Positions 24,827 through 36,574 of a stretch of 64,000 bases of DNA are shown one piece after another; the first letter of the stretch is position 1; each line of letters opens with the position of its first letter. The notes under the pieces were generated by a model, which had not been told where the DNA came from, made no database searches, and was given only the letters and a program-made list of their open reading frames with translations. Both the position numbers and the translations under genes were made by a program. Source of the DNA: Ophiodon elongatus (lineage: Eukaryota; Chordata; Actinopteri; Perciformes; Hexagrammidae); contig JACSYO010002007.1 of NCBI GenBank assembly GCA_016806645.1, forward strand, positions 901,501 to 965,500. Reading direction: 5' to 3'.

Positions 24827-25949
24827 AAACAGACGCGGGCCGCGATGTGCCGCCGCTCGGTCCCCGTTGCGTCATCACTGCATCACTTCTTTCCGTCGTC
24901 ATGACTTTCAGTTCGTAGTCTTACCTCGGAGTGAAACCTGACTCCTGGAAAAGGGGCGCGTTGAGTTCTGGCTGGTCGGCCAGAAGGTCTCAGAATTTAT
25001 TCGCACTTAACAAGAGTTAGTGTTAATAGGTAGTCATTTGTGTCGAAGCCAGACTCCAGTGCAAGATGGCAGAGTCCCCAGGGGGCTGTGTTGCGGCGCA
25101 CCCAGCAGTCATCACTCTCACGAGGGCTACATATTTTGGCTCTGGGATGCTTCCCCACAGTGGGATGTCTAATCATGACAAATCGGGGACTCGGCACAAT
25201 GAGTTGCTCATTTGCGTGTTCATTTGTCATCCGCGCGTCTGACTGCGTTTGGCGGCAGCGATGCGGTTGCTCGGCAACGAGACGCTGGACCGGGCACGTC
25301 GGATGCTTCGGCGCGTTTGTATATTCGTGTGCGCGGTAATGAGGCTTTGTGCTTGGATTCACTCGTACTTCATGCTTGTTATTGTTCTACGATTATGCGC
25401 CACATTGTTTTGTATTTATCGTGTGTTGTTGTAGTTTGTCATTTCCTAATCGCCTCCACAATAAGTTCTAATTCTGTTTTGTTTTATTAAGCACTTTCAT
25501 GTTTTATTAACTTGCAAATTTTCTAATTAACTTACTAACTCACTAAGATATCTTAATATTAATTCAGGCCGTATCCAAGTAGGTTATGCACCATCGTCTA
25601 TCAGATGACAGTAAAGTGGCCGCAGTATGAATAATTTACCGATTCATCTGCCAATGTGATTAATTGATCTTTGGTACATAAAATGTCAGGAATAATGATT
25701 GCCATCCCAATTACAAGAAGTAATGGAAAATTGCTCCACTATTCTTGTGAATTGTCAAAAGAAAAGCCATGAAATTAAGTAAAATAAAGGTTAGACTCGT
25801 ATTTGAGAAGCTGTAATCACAAAATATGACAAATGACTTGCAGGACTCAGTTAAAGGTAACCTCACAGCGATGGCAAGACTCCAAGTTTTCTTTTTTTCA
25901 TTGTTTCCTGATCCAAACAACGTAAAAAAAAAAAAGGTTTGCAACATGT

Positions 25950-26140
25950 TAAATAGTGACGCTGGTGGGCTAGCAGCGTCCCCCGTATTTCTGTTCTTTA
26001 TTGCTAAGCTAACCAGCCGCTGGCTATGGCCTCATATTTAATGCACATAAAAATGGTAACGAGCTCATTTATTAGTCAGCAAGAATGTGAATAAGCACAT
26101 TCCCTCAATTGCGAAATCATTCCTTTTTAAAAGTAGTGGC
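25950..26140. mobile_element. Dispersed teleost repeat fragment
   Basis: The segments 'ttgctaagctaaccagccgc' 'tggctatggcctcatattta', 'agtcagcaagaatgtgaata' 'agcacattccc' and 'gcgaaatcattcctttttaa' follow the order of an abundant fish repeat ('...gctaagctaaccagctgctggc...tatttcccaaaatg...'). It is degraded, and its ends are not defined. Confidence 0.6.
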
Positions 26141-27282
26141 TCAGGGAAAATAAAGGTTCATCTCCTCCTCGCCCAGCTGTTACAACAGAGAGGAGCGTTG
26201 GGACATTTGGCTACAGGCGCACAACCAACAGACATGCAGGAATTTAATGAGCTGGCTTGCTCCACAAAGAGAGCCCGGGACATTAAATGTAGACTTTTTT
26301 TTCTTCTTTTTTTTTTTTGCTGTAGAGAGAAAGAGACTCTCTCAAGCTATTTTGGTAACCCTTGTGTTATGATAAGGCATTTAATTGAGAGAGGAAAGGC
26401 GAACAAGTCAAGACACACAATTGACAGCCTCACAGAGGGATGAAAACGCTCAGCAGAATAATTACAAGCTGTTGAGGCGTCGGCCGGGAGGTCGTGGGCG
26501 AGCCTTGACCCCCCCCGCCTCCCTCCACACACACACACACACACTTCACCCACCCCCACGTGTACATGCAGTGTCACAGAAATGCCATGTGTGATTTCTC
26601 CAGTGCTTTCATGTTGAATTGCACTGCCGCCCTGTTCTCTGCCAAAAAAAGTCTCTCTAATGAGACGGAGGTTGGCGGATCGCGTCGAGTTCCCCTTTGA
26701 CGTTTGTCTGCACGTAAAAAAAACTCCTCACGCATCAACCGCCTCACTCTCCATCGGCACTTCCTTTCTGTGCTGAAGCTCTCCCAGATGCAATTTCACA
26801 CAACTGATCAATTACGGGCAGACGAGGTGTTTTCTTTTTGGGTTTTTTTCAACACGTTTGAATCCCTTTTTCTTCTTGCGTGTGTAAAGGTCGCAGGTGT
26901 TTTCCTTTCCAGAGGTGTGCCGCGTGCATTCGGGTCTCGACAATTGACGGCGGGTCTCTATTTATAGCACTTTGGCTGCGTTGACAGTCGGCGACACGGG
27001 TGCGTCGCCTTGTTTCCTCTGCTCTCGGTGGCTCGCGTCCTCCTTCACTCCCCTCACTGTCTCCTTCCCTCTTCTCCTCTCCCTCTGCATCGTCCACATC
27101 ATCACGATCCTCGTCCTGCCCTCTCCCCGTTTCTTCTAATTCGCCTCATTTCGGTGCTTTCTCTCCTCAGCTCCTTCTCTCCTCCCCTCACCTCCTCTCC
27201 CCTTCTCTCATCATCACCCCCCTCCTCTTCCTCTGGCCAAGGTCCATAATATAAATCATAGCAGAAGGAAGCTTTCCGCCTT

Positions 27283-27872
27283 GCAAGGGTGGAGAAGCTA
27301 CGTTTATAGTACATATACTCAGTTATACTTTAAAGGGTACTCTACTGCACAAGTACCATGATGGTTGTTTATTATGCACCGCAACATTTAACATGGAAAT
27401 ACTTAGAAATGCTTTTGCCTCCACTATATTCATCTGACAACTACGAAAGCCAAACAATGTGCTTATAAAACACACTTCTTTTTTACAGTTGGCCAACAGG
27501 AAGTATAAAGCTAGAATTAACTGCACCTCTACGAGCTACACCAATAGGATCCAAGGCAAACAGTTTCTACATTGCTTCTCTGGCTTCATTCAATAGTTAC
27601 CATATAATTTACTTATGTTATAGATTAGTCGTAAGCTATTTAAGGATGTCTTTGGGTTGCCAGGTTCATTACGATCCGTACAGCTTTTTAAAGCATTAAA
27701 AGCATCATCCTGGATGATGATCGTGTTCACTGTTGACGCTTAAAGCTGTATTTACATTCTTAATTGATCAAATGTCTATCTGCACTGTCAAAGTGGTGAG
27801 TCGTACCTACAACAGTATACTGTTCTGTTTTCTTCAGTAAAAGTTCTGAGTACTTCTTCCATCATTGCCTCG
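27283..27872 (+). mobile_element. Near-complete MITE (0.59 kb) just upstream of the MASRPFA exon
   Basis: The 5' part 'gggtggagaagctacgttta' through 'actcagttatac', then 'ctccactatattcatctgac', 'ggccaacaggaagtataaag' and 'ctctacgagctaca', and the end 'gtaaaagttctgagtacttc' 'ttccatcattg' follow in order a well-known teleost element. Its consensus, as I recall it, runs from CAGTGGTGG to CCACCACTG with 'acttttacttaagtaa' motifs. Both ends are diverged (CATTG for CACTG). It ends about 130 bases before the exon acceptor. Confidence 0.75.
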
Positions 27873-28005
27873 TGGATTTCAAAACAACAATGTGTTAATA
27901 AATTCTTCTCAGTAACAACAGATGAAAAGACAGCCGACGACGAACAGTCCGGGTTTATCCGTCACTGACCTTCTTCTTCCTCTTCTTCTTCCTCCTTCTC
28001 CCTAG

Positions 28006-28113
28006 CAACTGCTGAGGGAGATGCAACAGATGGCCAGCCGGCCTTTCGCCACCATCAACGTCGCCTTGGAGACGGACGACGAGCCACCTGACCTGATAGG
28101 AGGAAATGTCAAG
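28006..28113 (+). CDS. atrn: Attractin, cytoplasmic-tail exon carrying the MASRPFA motif (third from last exon)
   Basis: This 108-nt exon encodes 36 residues in phase 0, starting QLLREMQQMASRPFA and ending DLIGGNVK. It has a pyrimidine-rich acceptor ending CCCTAG and the donor AAG|GTGAGC. Attractin is a single-pass type I membrane protein with CUB, EGF, kelch, PSI and C-type lectin domains outside the cell and a short cytoplasmic tail. It works with the E3 ligase MGRN1 in melanocortin-receptor signalling, pigment switching and myelin maintenance. The MASRPFA heptapeptide (exon residues 9-15) is the tail motif shared by the attractin/MEGF8 family and tied to MGRN1 binding; it is intact here. 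The residues match my recollection of vertebrate ATRN better than the paralogue ATRNL1. The transmembrane exon that should precede it was not found, so it probably lies upstream of the window. The identification is strong; the exact paralogue is slightly less so. Confidence 0.94.
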
Positions 28114-28219
28114 GTGAGCGCAACCTTTTTTTTCTCCGGCAAACCCCGGAGAGATACTTCTTTTTTTTTTACCCTGAGCTGACAGGAAGCTCCATCCATC
28201 ATCGGCGTCGTCGCTCATC

Positions 28220-28670
28220 CTCCCTCAAGCGGGAGCTCGGTCTCGTTGCCTGTCGACTGCAGTGTGTGATCACAGTCCGCCTGATGGAACCCGTTCACAG
28301 GGTTCCACCTAGAGCCCAACGTAAAGGGTTGTGCACCTAGAACCGTCTGCGAAAGGTTCCACTCAGATCCCGCGATGAGAGGTTCTCCAGAGAACCATAT
28401 GTGGTGTAATGGTTCCACCCAGAAGATAGATAGATAGAAAGATAGATAGATAAATACTTTATTAATCCCGCAAGGGGAAATTCTTTTGGTACAGCAGCAT
28501 TTTTACATAAGAAAAGAACAATTTTTACATAAGAAAGAACAATATATACAAAAATAGAAGAGAATAAGAAGAAAAAAAAATAACAAAAATGCACAATATA
28601 TACAACAAATAGAATAGAAGCCTCTCTAGAGGTTCTTTCCAGAACCTTTCCACCTCAAGGATGTTCAGAT
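28220..28670. repeat. GGTTC/GAACC-rich dispersed repeat, interrupted
   Basis: Alternating 'gggttccacc', 'aggttccact', 'aggttctccagagaacc', 'aatggttccaccc' and, after the insertion, 'gaggttctttccagaacctt' suggest a palindromic-rich non-autonomous element. More of the same text ('gagggttctaagtcttgc', 'aaagaacctcagccc', 'gaagaacccctctggg') occurs at 29015-29085 and may be the other end. The family is unassigned. Confidence 0.5.
28426..28615 (-). mobile_element. GATA-tailed retroelement 3' end, nested in an older repeat
   Basis: A GATA microsatellite is followed by 'actttattaatcccgcaagg' 'ggaaattc' and an A-rich body with 'agaacaatatatacaa'. This is a familiar teleost retroelement 3' end read from its tail, so the element lies on the - strand. 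AGAAG flanks both sides (28421-28425 and 28616-28620), a plausible 5-bp target duplication. It interrupts the GGTTC-rich repeat at 28220-28660. Confidence 0.65.
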
Positions 28671-30795
28671 GTTCGGGGGAACGCACACACCAGTGTTGCA
28701 GAGGGGCTGATTTTTATTCCAAAACTTTGTAAGACTCCTGCTCTCCCGTTTTGACTAACTAGAGTTAAAATATTACACATCGTGGATTCTAAAACGTGTC
28801 CAGACATAAACTTTCAATTTTTACCCCGAAGAAGATATTTGATCATTTAATAATTTACACAACATTTTGACATGGGACTTCTCCAAGGTAAATAAAATCC
28901 TTTTTACCCTGAAGAAGACCGCCATGTCGACACGTTGGTGAGTTATTAAATATATTTTGCGTGAGTATTTTTTCCTCCACACTCGTGCTTTCAACAATCC
29001 CTGAAGAACTATTTCTTCCAGAGAGGGTTCTAAGTCTTGCAAAGAACCTCAGCCCTTCAGGAAGAACCCCTCTGGGACCCTTATGCCTGAGTATCGATAG
29101 ATATTCCCCACACCGTCTGTTTTACGTCATTTCTCGGTCTGAACTCTGAAAAGTGATTCCATTAGTTTTCAGCACGCCAAGGAGGCTCACTTAGGAGTGG
29201 AGAGAGTTTGAAGTGTAGCGCAGGTGTAGTCCACCTAATGAGGGTCAACGCAGTGTGCATTTTTGCTGGGACTGTGCGAAGGCCCCGGTTATGATGAAAG
29301 GGGGCTGCTGATGAGGAGCACGCCGCATTATAACAGTTATTGTGGGCCGGCTGTGAATTCTAATGAGAAGGGATTCAGTTAACCCTGGAGTTAAATACAT
29401 GCAGATGAGAGTAAAGTCTTGTAGATTAAGACACTATACTACTAGAAATGAGATACGGGTTTCATGCCCAACATTGAGATATTCTTCATTTTAAAGAGAA
29501 ATTATTATTTAAACGTCTACTCGCCGGCATGAAAATTGGGAACCTTAGGGGACACTATAAAACTCACGATTCATCTCACAATAACCGCCTTGTTTTGGTG
29601 CGTCGGACCATCTGTGTTTCTGAGACACTGACAGAGAAATGGAAAGGTAGCGAAATGTGTCGATATGGATGTGTGGAACAAAGCCCTTCAAACACAAGTG
29701 AAGCATTCAGAGTGAAAGACTCTGAATCGCTCCAAAGTTAGACCTGATCACGATGCCGCTGCTGGGATTTTATTCCACCAGGTCAGAGGGGTCACCTTTT
29801 TAATCAAGGTTCTGTAGTTAAGACTTGAGTCACATGACTCGACACAAGTTAGAATTCTGTTTAACCCCCCAAAGACCCGGACGCAGCCCCTCACTTTTAG
29901 TTTTAAACTACACCAACGTTTTCAAGCTTGTACATTTGTTTAATCAAACAAGTGAATAAAAATAAGGAAAGAAGGAATGCCAGAGTCAGAACCCCAAACT
30001 AAAGAGCAAAGAAAGGTCATGTTTGTCACATTGTAGCCTTTGTGTAATGTTTTGCATTCATCACTTTTAGTGGCTGTTATTGTTGTTTGGCTTGAGATAA
30101 TATATTTCCACGTGTTTCTTTACTAAGAAAAAAATATTTTTCTAACCAGTAATGGTATCTGGTTTGGAGATATCGTTCTATGAAGCTCCTGCCACCTCCT
30201 CAGTGTATGGAGATGGACATTATTTTATTATTTGTTCTGCTCACGGCATAAAAAAGAAAAACCTCGCTGCTTTTATAGGCACTTTTTCTTCGAAAGTGTT
30301 GAATAAAGAAAACTGTCTTCCATGAATATATTTAATTTTATCTGCAGAGAGATAGAGAGAAGTCATACAGCTTAAATAGTACAACTCTTCTGATGAGGAA
30401 ACCAGACCCATCAGATTCATACAGTGGAGTAAACAAGACACACTTCCCTGTAACGAGGGAAACACCTGCTGTCTCCTAACAATGGGATTACTGCAGTCAC
30501 AGTCAGAAGAATGGAGGGAGATGAGAACCTGCAAGGGCTCCTTATCAACAGTGATGATCTGGATAAAAAACGACTTCTTTGTCCCGACACTTAAGGAGAT
30601 TAAGTGTAAACTCAATCCGTCACAGTAATTTGCCACCACAGGTAGAACGCTTGTTCCCATAAAAATGCCAGCTGCTCTTTTTTAGTTTTTAAAATATATA
30701 TTTAGTTTTCCCATTGCTGTGAGGCGCTACAAACGGAACTTCTATCACCTCCGCTGTATCAGAGTGTGGAGGCAGAAATCTCGCCTGAGCAATTA

Positions 30796-30796
30796 A

Positions 30797-30843
<47 letters not shown>

Positions 30844-30865
30844 TGTGAGTGTGAGTGAGAGAGAG
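30796..30865. repeat. (GT)n passing into GAGT and GA repeats
   Basis: A GT run is followed by gagtgtgagtgtgagtgaga and a short GA run. Simple repeat. Confidence 0.95.
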
Positions 30866-30939
30866 AAGGGGAAATGAGATTTGGAAAAATAGACCCTTTA
30901 AGCCATTGCAACACTTTGTTGCCTGATGTATTTATCAGT

Positions 30940-31185
30940 TATGCTGAGGCTACATCCACACTAATATAATAATATCTCCGTCCACACGGCAACCTCTGAA
31001 AACGCACCTCACATGACCGGTCACGTGCACTGGGCACGCGCGTGGCGGAGTGAACAGGAAGCAGGTTTTCGCGGAGGAAGAACAGCAATGGACGAAAAGA
31101 GGGACCAGAGATTTCGCCTGAAATTCGTCGTCCATGTTGAAGTGAATCACTGGTCGACCCGGCTGTTTGTTTTCTTCCGGAAAAG
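30940..31185 (+). mobile_element. Dispersed repeat fragment ('ccgtccacacgg' family)
   Basis: 'aggctacatccacactaat', 'atctccgtccacacggcaac', 'ctgaaaacgcacc', 'acatgaccggtcacgtgcac', 'caggaagcaggttttcgcgg' and 'gtccatgttgaagtgaatca' follow the order of a repeat seen throughout fish genomes. The small frame at 31013-31195 is therefore repeat-derived, not a gene. Confidence 0.6.
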
Positions 31186-31666
31186 GGTCATGTGACACGG
31201 ACGTGACGAATCGGGGGAAAGACACGTCGTGCCTGCTCAGACCCAATCCAGTAGCGAGGGCACGGCCTGAGGGCTTCTGTTGAACCCCCCCACCTTTTTA
31301 AAATAACTTCCAAAGCGTCGGTCTCGGTTGCTCTTCTCTTTACGGATTTCATTGACACTTCAACGCCTCCCATCTGGTCAGATAGTGATCGCATATATAT
31401 TTCGTGGTCAAAGGAGCGGCTGTAAAACCCCCCCCCCCTCTCCTCCCCCCTCCCCTCCCGTGTCGTGTTCTCGTCAGCAGTAACTTAACTCCGCACTCCT
31501 CGGGAGGAGAACCTCTCGCGAGGCAGATGATGGAGACCGACGTCTGATTAATTGTCCGGATGGTACCCACATGCTGTCCACGCTTAGATCCGAGCCAAGA
31601 CCAGATGACATTACCCACAATGCAACTCGACCACTGGCAGTTTGATCAAACATTTGGGTGCGTCCC

Positions 31667-31684
31667 ACAAAGAAGTGAGCTCAG

Positions 31685-31722
<38 letters not shown>

Positions 31723-31756
31723 GAGAGAGAGAGAGAGGCTGAGCTCACTTCTTTGT
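31667..31756. repeat. Perfect-arm inverted repeat with CT/GA stems
   Basis: The left arm acaaagaagtgagctcagcc plus a (CT)n run is the exact inverse of the (GA)n run plus ggctgagctcacttctttgt. The palindromic centre is CATATG at 31718-31723. The CT run is 33 bases and the GA run 15 bases, so the arms are unequal only in microsatellite length. The DNA or its transcript can form a hairpin of about 37 paired bases. Confidence 0.95.
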
Positions 31757-32319
31757 TACGCCACACGTTTGTTTCATAGTCTTCAGCCCCGAGCGACGCT
31801 GACTCGACTGACATCACTTAAGGCAGTTCATCAGACTTCACACAGCTCCCTCTGGAGCCACAAAAAGACTTTCACACTTATTTATTTTTCACGCAGTAGC
31901 ACTGGCGACCTGTAAACAAGACTTTGATGTGTGAAGTTCATAACATGACAAACTATTTCTGATCGCACTCTTTTTCCGAGCCAGGGGGCAGAATTCACCG
32001 CTCAATTAGATTTCAGAATAAAAGACTTTATTGTAGCGTTTCAGGCTCGGCGGTGTCGTAGTCGATGTAAACCGAAGGAAAGGAATTGTGCCGAGTTACA
32101 GAAATTGCAGAGGCATACCTGTGACTGTGCACTCTGTGATGAATGACCTCCGAATGCAGATGTCGTGCAGGATTACAGGGCAGGTTCAGCAGGGTGGCAC
32201 GCGGGCCCCCTCGGCTCTGACAGGGGCCATGCATCTCAAGGGGGCTCGGCTCCCCGGCACAAGGTTACTCCCAGCAAAAGGCTGCAGGGCCCCTCGGGAC
32301 CATCAGCAGCTAATCAAAT

Positions 32320-33033
32320 CCCTGCTCTCTTTCCCCTCTGTTCTCCATTTGTTCCCGTTCTCTTCTCGTCTCTTCTTCTCTTTTGCTCCCTTTTCTTTTC
32401 TCTTCTTCTTTTTTTTTTTTTTCTTCTCTTTTCTTGGCTCTGCTCTGTTCTTTGCGATTTATTTCTGTGCTTTTCTTTTCGCCTTTTATCTTGTCCTCTT
32501 TCCACTCTCGGTTGTCTTCTGTTCATTTTATTAAAGTTCTCTCTCTCCTTTCCCTTGTCCTCTTTTCTTGATCACTTCACTTACTCTCAGATTTCCTCCT
32601 GTCTTCTGTTCTTTTTGGTTTCATCATCCTTATTCTTCTTCTTTCCTTTGTCTACTGTTCTTTTCTCTCTCTCCTCCCTTTTCTTCCCATCGTCTCTTCT
32701 CTCCTGTTTTACACCTTTCCTCTCTTTTTCCTTCAGTTATCTGTCTCCTCTTTCTATTTATCTTCTTTCCATCTTTTATGTTCTTTTCAATTCATCATCT
32801 TTTTTCTGTTTGTCTTCCCCCCCTCTTCTCACCTGTTTGTTCTTTTCATATAAACCCCCCCCCCTGTGTTCAATAGTTTGTTCCATTGACTTTGTTTTGT
32901 TTTGCCGAATTTAATTATCTTGTGTCCTTGTTTGCCTTCCGTTAGTTTCACGTTCCTCCTCTGCTTCTATTCAGCTTTCTGTTCTTCAGCCTCTTCCTTT
33001 TCTTTTTTTGCTTCTTCTCTCTTTACTTCTCTT

Positions 33034-33095
<62 letters not shown>
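32320..33095. repeat. 0.75-kb polypyrimidine region ending in (CT)n
   Basis: The + strand is overwhelmingly C/T, with TTC, TTTTC and TCC words and a pure (CT)n run at 33034-33094. A 249-residue open frame (32165-32914) over it is Ser/Phe/Leu-rich, has no domain and no splice logic, and is rejected as a gene. Confidence 0.92.
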
Positions 33096-33100
<5 letters not shown>

Positions 33101-33236
33101 CTGTCTAACATTATTACTTTGCTGTGGCGTTCTCCTCTAATTTACGAGCCCGTCACTGATCCTATCAGCTGTCTGGGCTTTTCTGTCGGCCTTATCTGCC
33201 GCTTCCGTTTTTGTGTACTTCTGCATGTTTGTGTTG

Positions 33237-33237
<1 letters not shown>

Positions 33238-33276
<39 letters not shown>

Positions 33277-33281
33277 GCGTG
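33238..33281. repeat. (GT)n with GCGT end
   Basis: A GT run ending gcgtgtgcgtgg. Simple repeat. Confidence 0.95.
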
Positions 33282-34935
33282 GAGAAAGAAAAGATGCAAC
33301 TTGCTGTGGAAATCCGCCGCCATCCACCTCGTCCTCCCGTCTCTACCTTTTCTTCTCCTACCTCTGCTCTTCTTCTCCTCCATTGTTCCCGGGCTGCTCT
33401 CCTCCTCTTCATCAGGGTGGGAGCATCCCCAGGAGCAGAGATCCAATTTAGATCTACCTCCTCAGCTTTGGCTGCCTTCCCCCAGCCCGAGCGCGCTGCC
33501 CTATCTCCTCGCGGGCTCAGATTGAGCGACTCCTCGCGGGTTCCTCCCCTTGTTTCCCTGCTGCTTTATCAGGATGCCACAGTCGTGTATTAAGACCCGC
33601 GACCGCGGCGTACGGGGGGGCCCGGCGCCACACAGCGAGCTGAAGATCATTAAAGTTGTTTATAGCCTCGGTGGGAAGTCCAAACTTGCTCCGCCGATGA
33701 GATATATTCACTCGGCTTCTGCCAAATGGAGCTTGCGGCCCCGGCATCACGGGCAGATGATTACCTTTCTGACGCCGTCTGCTCTGTTTTTATTTATAGA
33801 TATCGTGGGACGAGAGAAAAACCGGGACATTTGATGCAAAAAAAAAAAAAGGGGGGGGGCAGCGAGGAAACAGTCTGGTTTATCATAACATGATTGTGGT
33901 GCACAGTTCTCTCCTGTAAAGCCGTCTACCTCCACTCATTATAAATTGTATTAAAAAAGAAACAACTATGTGGTAATCCTGAACTCCACGACTGGCGGCG
34001 TTACAGGTAAGTAAGGTCAAAGGTCGAAACACCAGAGTAACGCTCAATTATGATGCTTTCAGATGAATAAGTCTGCGGTAAAGACTCGTGTCTCATTAAT
34101 ACAGAATCTAACACTGGAGGTGACAGCAGATTATTATCTGAACGTTTCCCATATGATGCAGAGATGAGAAGAGGTGTGACACAATTACACCTTTAACGTC
34201 CCGAGTCTTTATTTATATCGAGCAGTTGATTTGTCTGTGATGTTATTTCTAGAAAGTGTTGTAATATCTCCTGGTTGAGAACAGTTTCCTGGTACCGCGT
34301 GCCTCAGAAGACGGTTCAGGTAGCCACTCGGGACCCCGCTTTCAAGAGTCATTTTCACCTCAACCCACAGTTCCAGTAGAAACGACTCGAGGTGAAAGAA
34401 CACAGACAAAGGGTGCTTTGATTTATTTATTTTTTTTGTCCCAGTCTGTAAACGTTAACACACTTTTGTGACAAAGTATTTAAAGTCAAAGAATCTGCTG
34501 CTAGTGTTCGGTGTTGCTGAAATCTATTAAAGACGATGCTGCCGGTGGCCGTTGTTGACTTGCATCCGTTAGCGGAGCTGCACTCTTATCTCGTCGCGTC
34601 GAGAAACCGAAATTCTAATTCGGTGAGATGAAGTTCACTTTAAACTCATGTTATCTAAAAAAGATTCCGCGGTGTTTGGTTTTAAATACGCCGCAATATG
34701 GCATCATTATCGCAGGCTCACAAAACAGTTCCTCTTGCAAACAGAAGCCAACTGAAAACTCATCAAAGTGGGCTCAGTGGAAGTGGCTGTACCTGGTGCG
34801 TCATAGCAACAGGGAGTTTGACTCGCTCTCGTCGCTGGCGGGGAGAAACTCATCCCCAGCTGCTCCTGAAGTAGAGCTGGATGCAGCGGATGAAAGCGGA
34901 GCAGCATGCGGCCGCCAGTGTATGCCCACAGCAGC

Positions 34936-34984
34936 GTGTGTGTGTGTGTGCGTGTGCGTGTGTGTGTGCGCGTGTGTGCGTGCT
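34936..34984. repeat. Imperfect GT/GCGT microsatellite
   Basis: Alternating purine-pyrimidine throughout, including gcgcgtg. Z-DNA potential. Confidence 0.93.
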
Positions 34985-36574
34985 CGGCATAGATCCTACG
35001 TGCTGGGCTAATTACTGGAGGTAATTTAACAAAACCTTTCGCCGCTCTGCCTGGCCGGTCCAGATAACTCTCCGGAGTGGTGCTGGTGGGGGTTTGAGGG
35101 GAGGGCTTCAACGCTATAAAACAAAGGCATCTGCCGGGGAATGTCATTAACACGCAGCCTCTGAAGAAGACCACGGGAAAAGACACTACCTTTGGGGAAC
35201 ATCTTAGGCAAATAAAAATCCACATGCTCAAAGAGTTTAAAAGGATGGATAATTGAATTTTTCAAGGTGTTTTTGTTCCCACCCCCACCCCCCCACCCCA
35301 CTTTCATAATTTCTGCTCAGTATAAAATTAAGTGGATGTGTGTATTGCAGGAGATAAATTGTTTGGGCTTTTTTCTTGTTTTTTTTTTTAGGGCACACCT
35401 TTTTTGTTTTTGTCGAAAACCGTGAACGCGAAGCACCTGGTCGTCAGGTTGGAAACGAGGTTGAACACCGGGTACAATAGTGTAACTTTTACAAAAACAA
35501 TGGGATCGATTTACGAAAACGAGTTGAAATCCAAAAAATAATCCCGATGTCACATCCCACATCAGTCTCCCCATCCGGAGTGCGTCTCTAGTCCCTCTCC
35601 GGCTCCAACACGGGATGCTGGTGTTAGAAAATGAGGCGAGCGCGTAAACAAGCGAGGACCTCAGAGCACCCTGCAGCTGCTGCAGTGGAAATTGGACTTG
35701 GCAGACGAGTCGTACGACAGCCCCTAAAGCTGCGAAATTAAAAGCTGTCAGTCTTATATATATATTTTTTTTTTTTTTTGTTTGTTTGTTTTTTTTTAAA
35801 CACACAGACTACAGATGTGTTCAGGTCATCACAGGCAGCCCTCTTTTTCTCCAATTGTAAACACGCTGGATGATAAATACATTTTGCCCCGAGGCAAAAA
35901 CAGACCCGCGGGCCGGAGCAAGCCCAGCTCGGTTGGATCGCTTCTGGCGAGGCCGGAATAATTGTTTCATCTTTCTTTGTACCAAGCGATGGAGGAGCGA
36001 AATTAGCCAAGTGTGATATTGCACCACCATTAATGCTGTACTATAATAGTTGGCGGTAGTTTTATTCACATTCCTCAGCAGTCCATGTAAGCTGCGTATA
36101 ATGAAGTTCTTGCACCATGATTTTGAGAATGGAAAGAAATGATCCTTTCACTGAGTGTCTTTTCTAGTTATTGCGTCATCAGTCATTTATCACACCAAGT
36201 GATATTAATGGTTTATCGGCCTGAAAAGGACTGTGGCGGCTTTGACTGTCGTAAAATTGAATATTGACAGTTTGAATATAAAACTAAAGAAGTGTTGTGG
36301 CTCTAACAGGTGGACATAAATCGTTGGTTATTTAAGTTAAAATCTATAAAAACTAAATGTTTCATATGATTTATGGACAGCTTTTTTTCAGCAATAGCCA
36401 TTCAATGTACTATTTTCATTCTGTGATCTATGTAGTAGCTTGCGTTGTTGGATTCAATGGAATCCTATGTAAGTAAGACACAAGCCATTGTGCACGCACA
36501 CATTCATGTAATGTTCTCTCTCCTTGTGTTGATTGACATTGACTGTTCTTCAGTCTGACACATTAAAGCTGAGC

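Noticed and set aside
24392..24904. 170-residue frame ending in a poly-Leu run
   Set aside because: The second half is the (TTC/TCC)n tract and the first half has no recognisable domain.
31013..31195. 60-residue frame with the text MDEKRDQRFRLKFVVHVEVN
   Set aside because: It lies in a dispersed fish repeat (30940-31185), so it is repeat-derived.
32165..32914. 249-residue + strand open frame resembling a multi-pass membrane protein
   Set aside because: The Ser/Phe/Leu content comes from a polypyrimidine tract; overlapping frames look equally hydrophobic and no family is recognisable.
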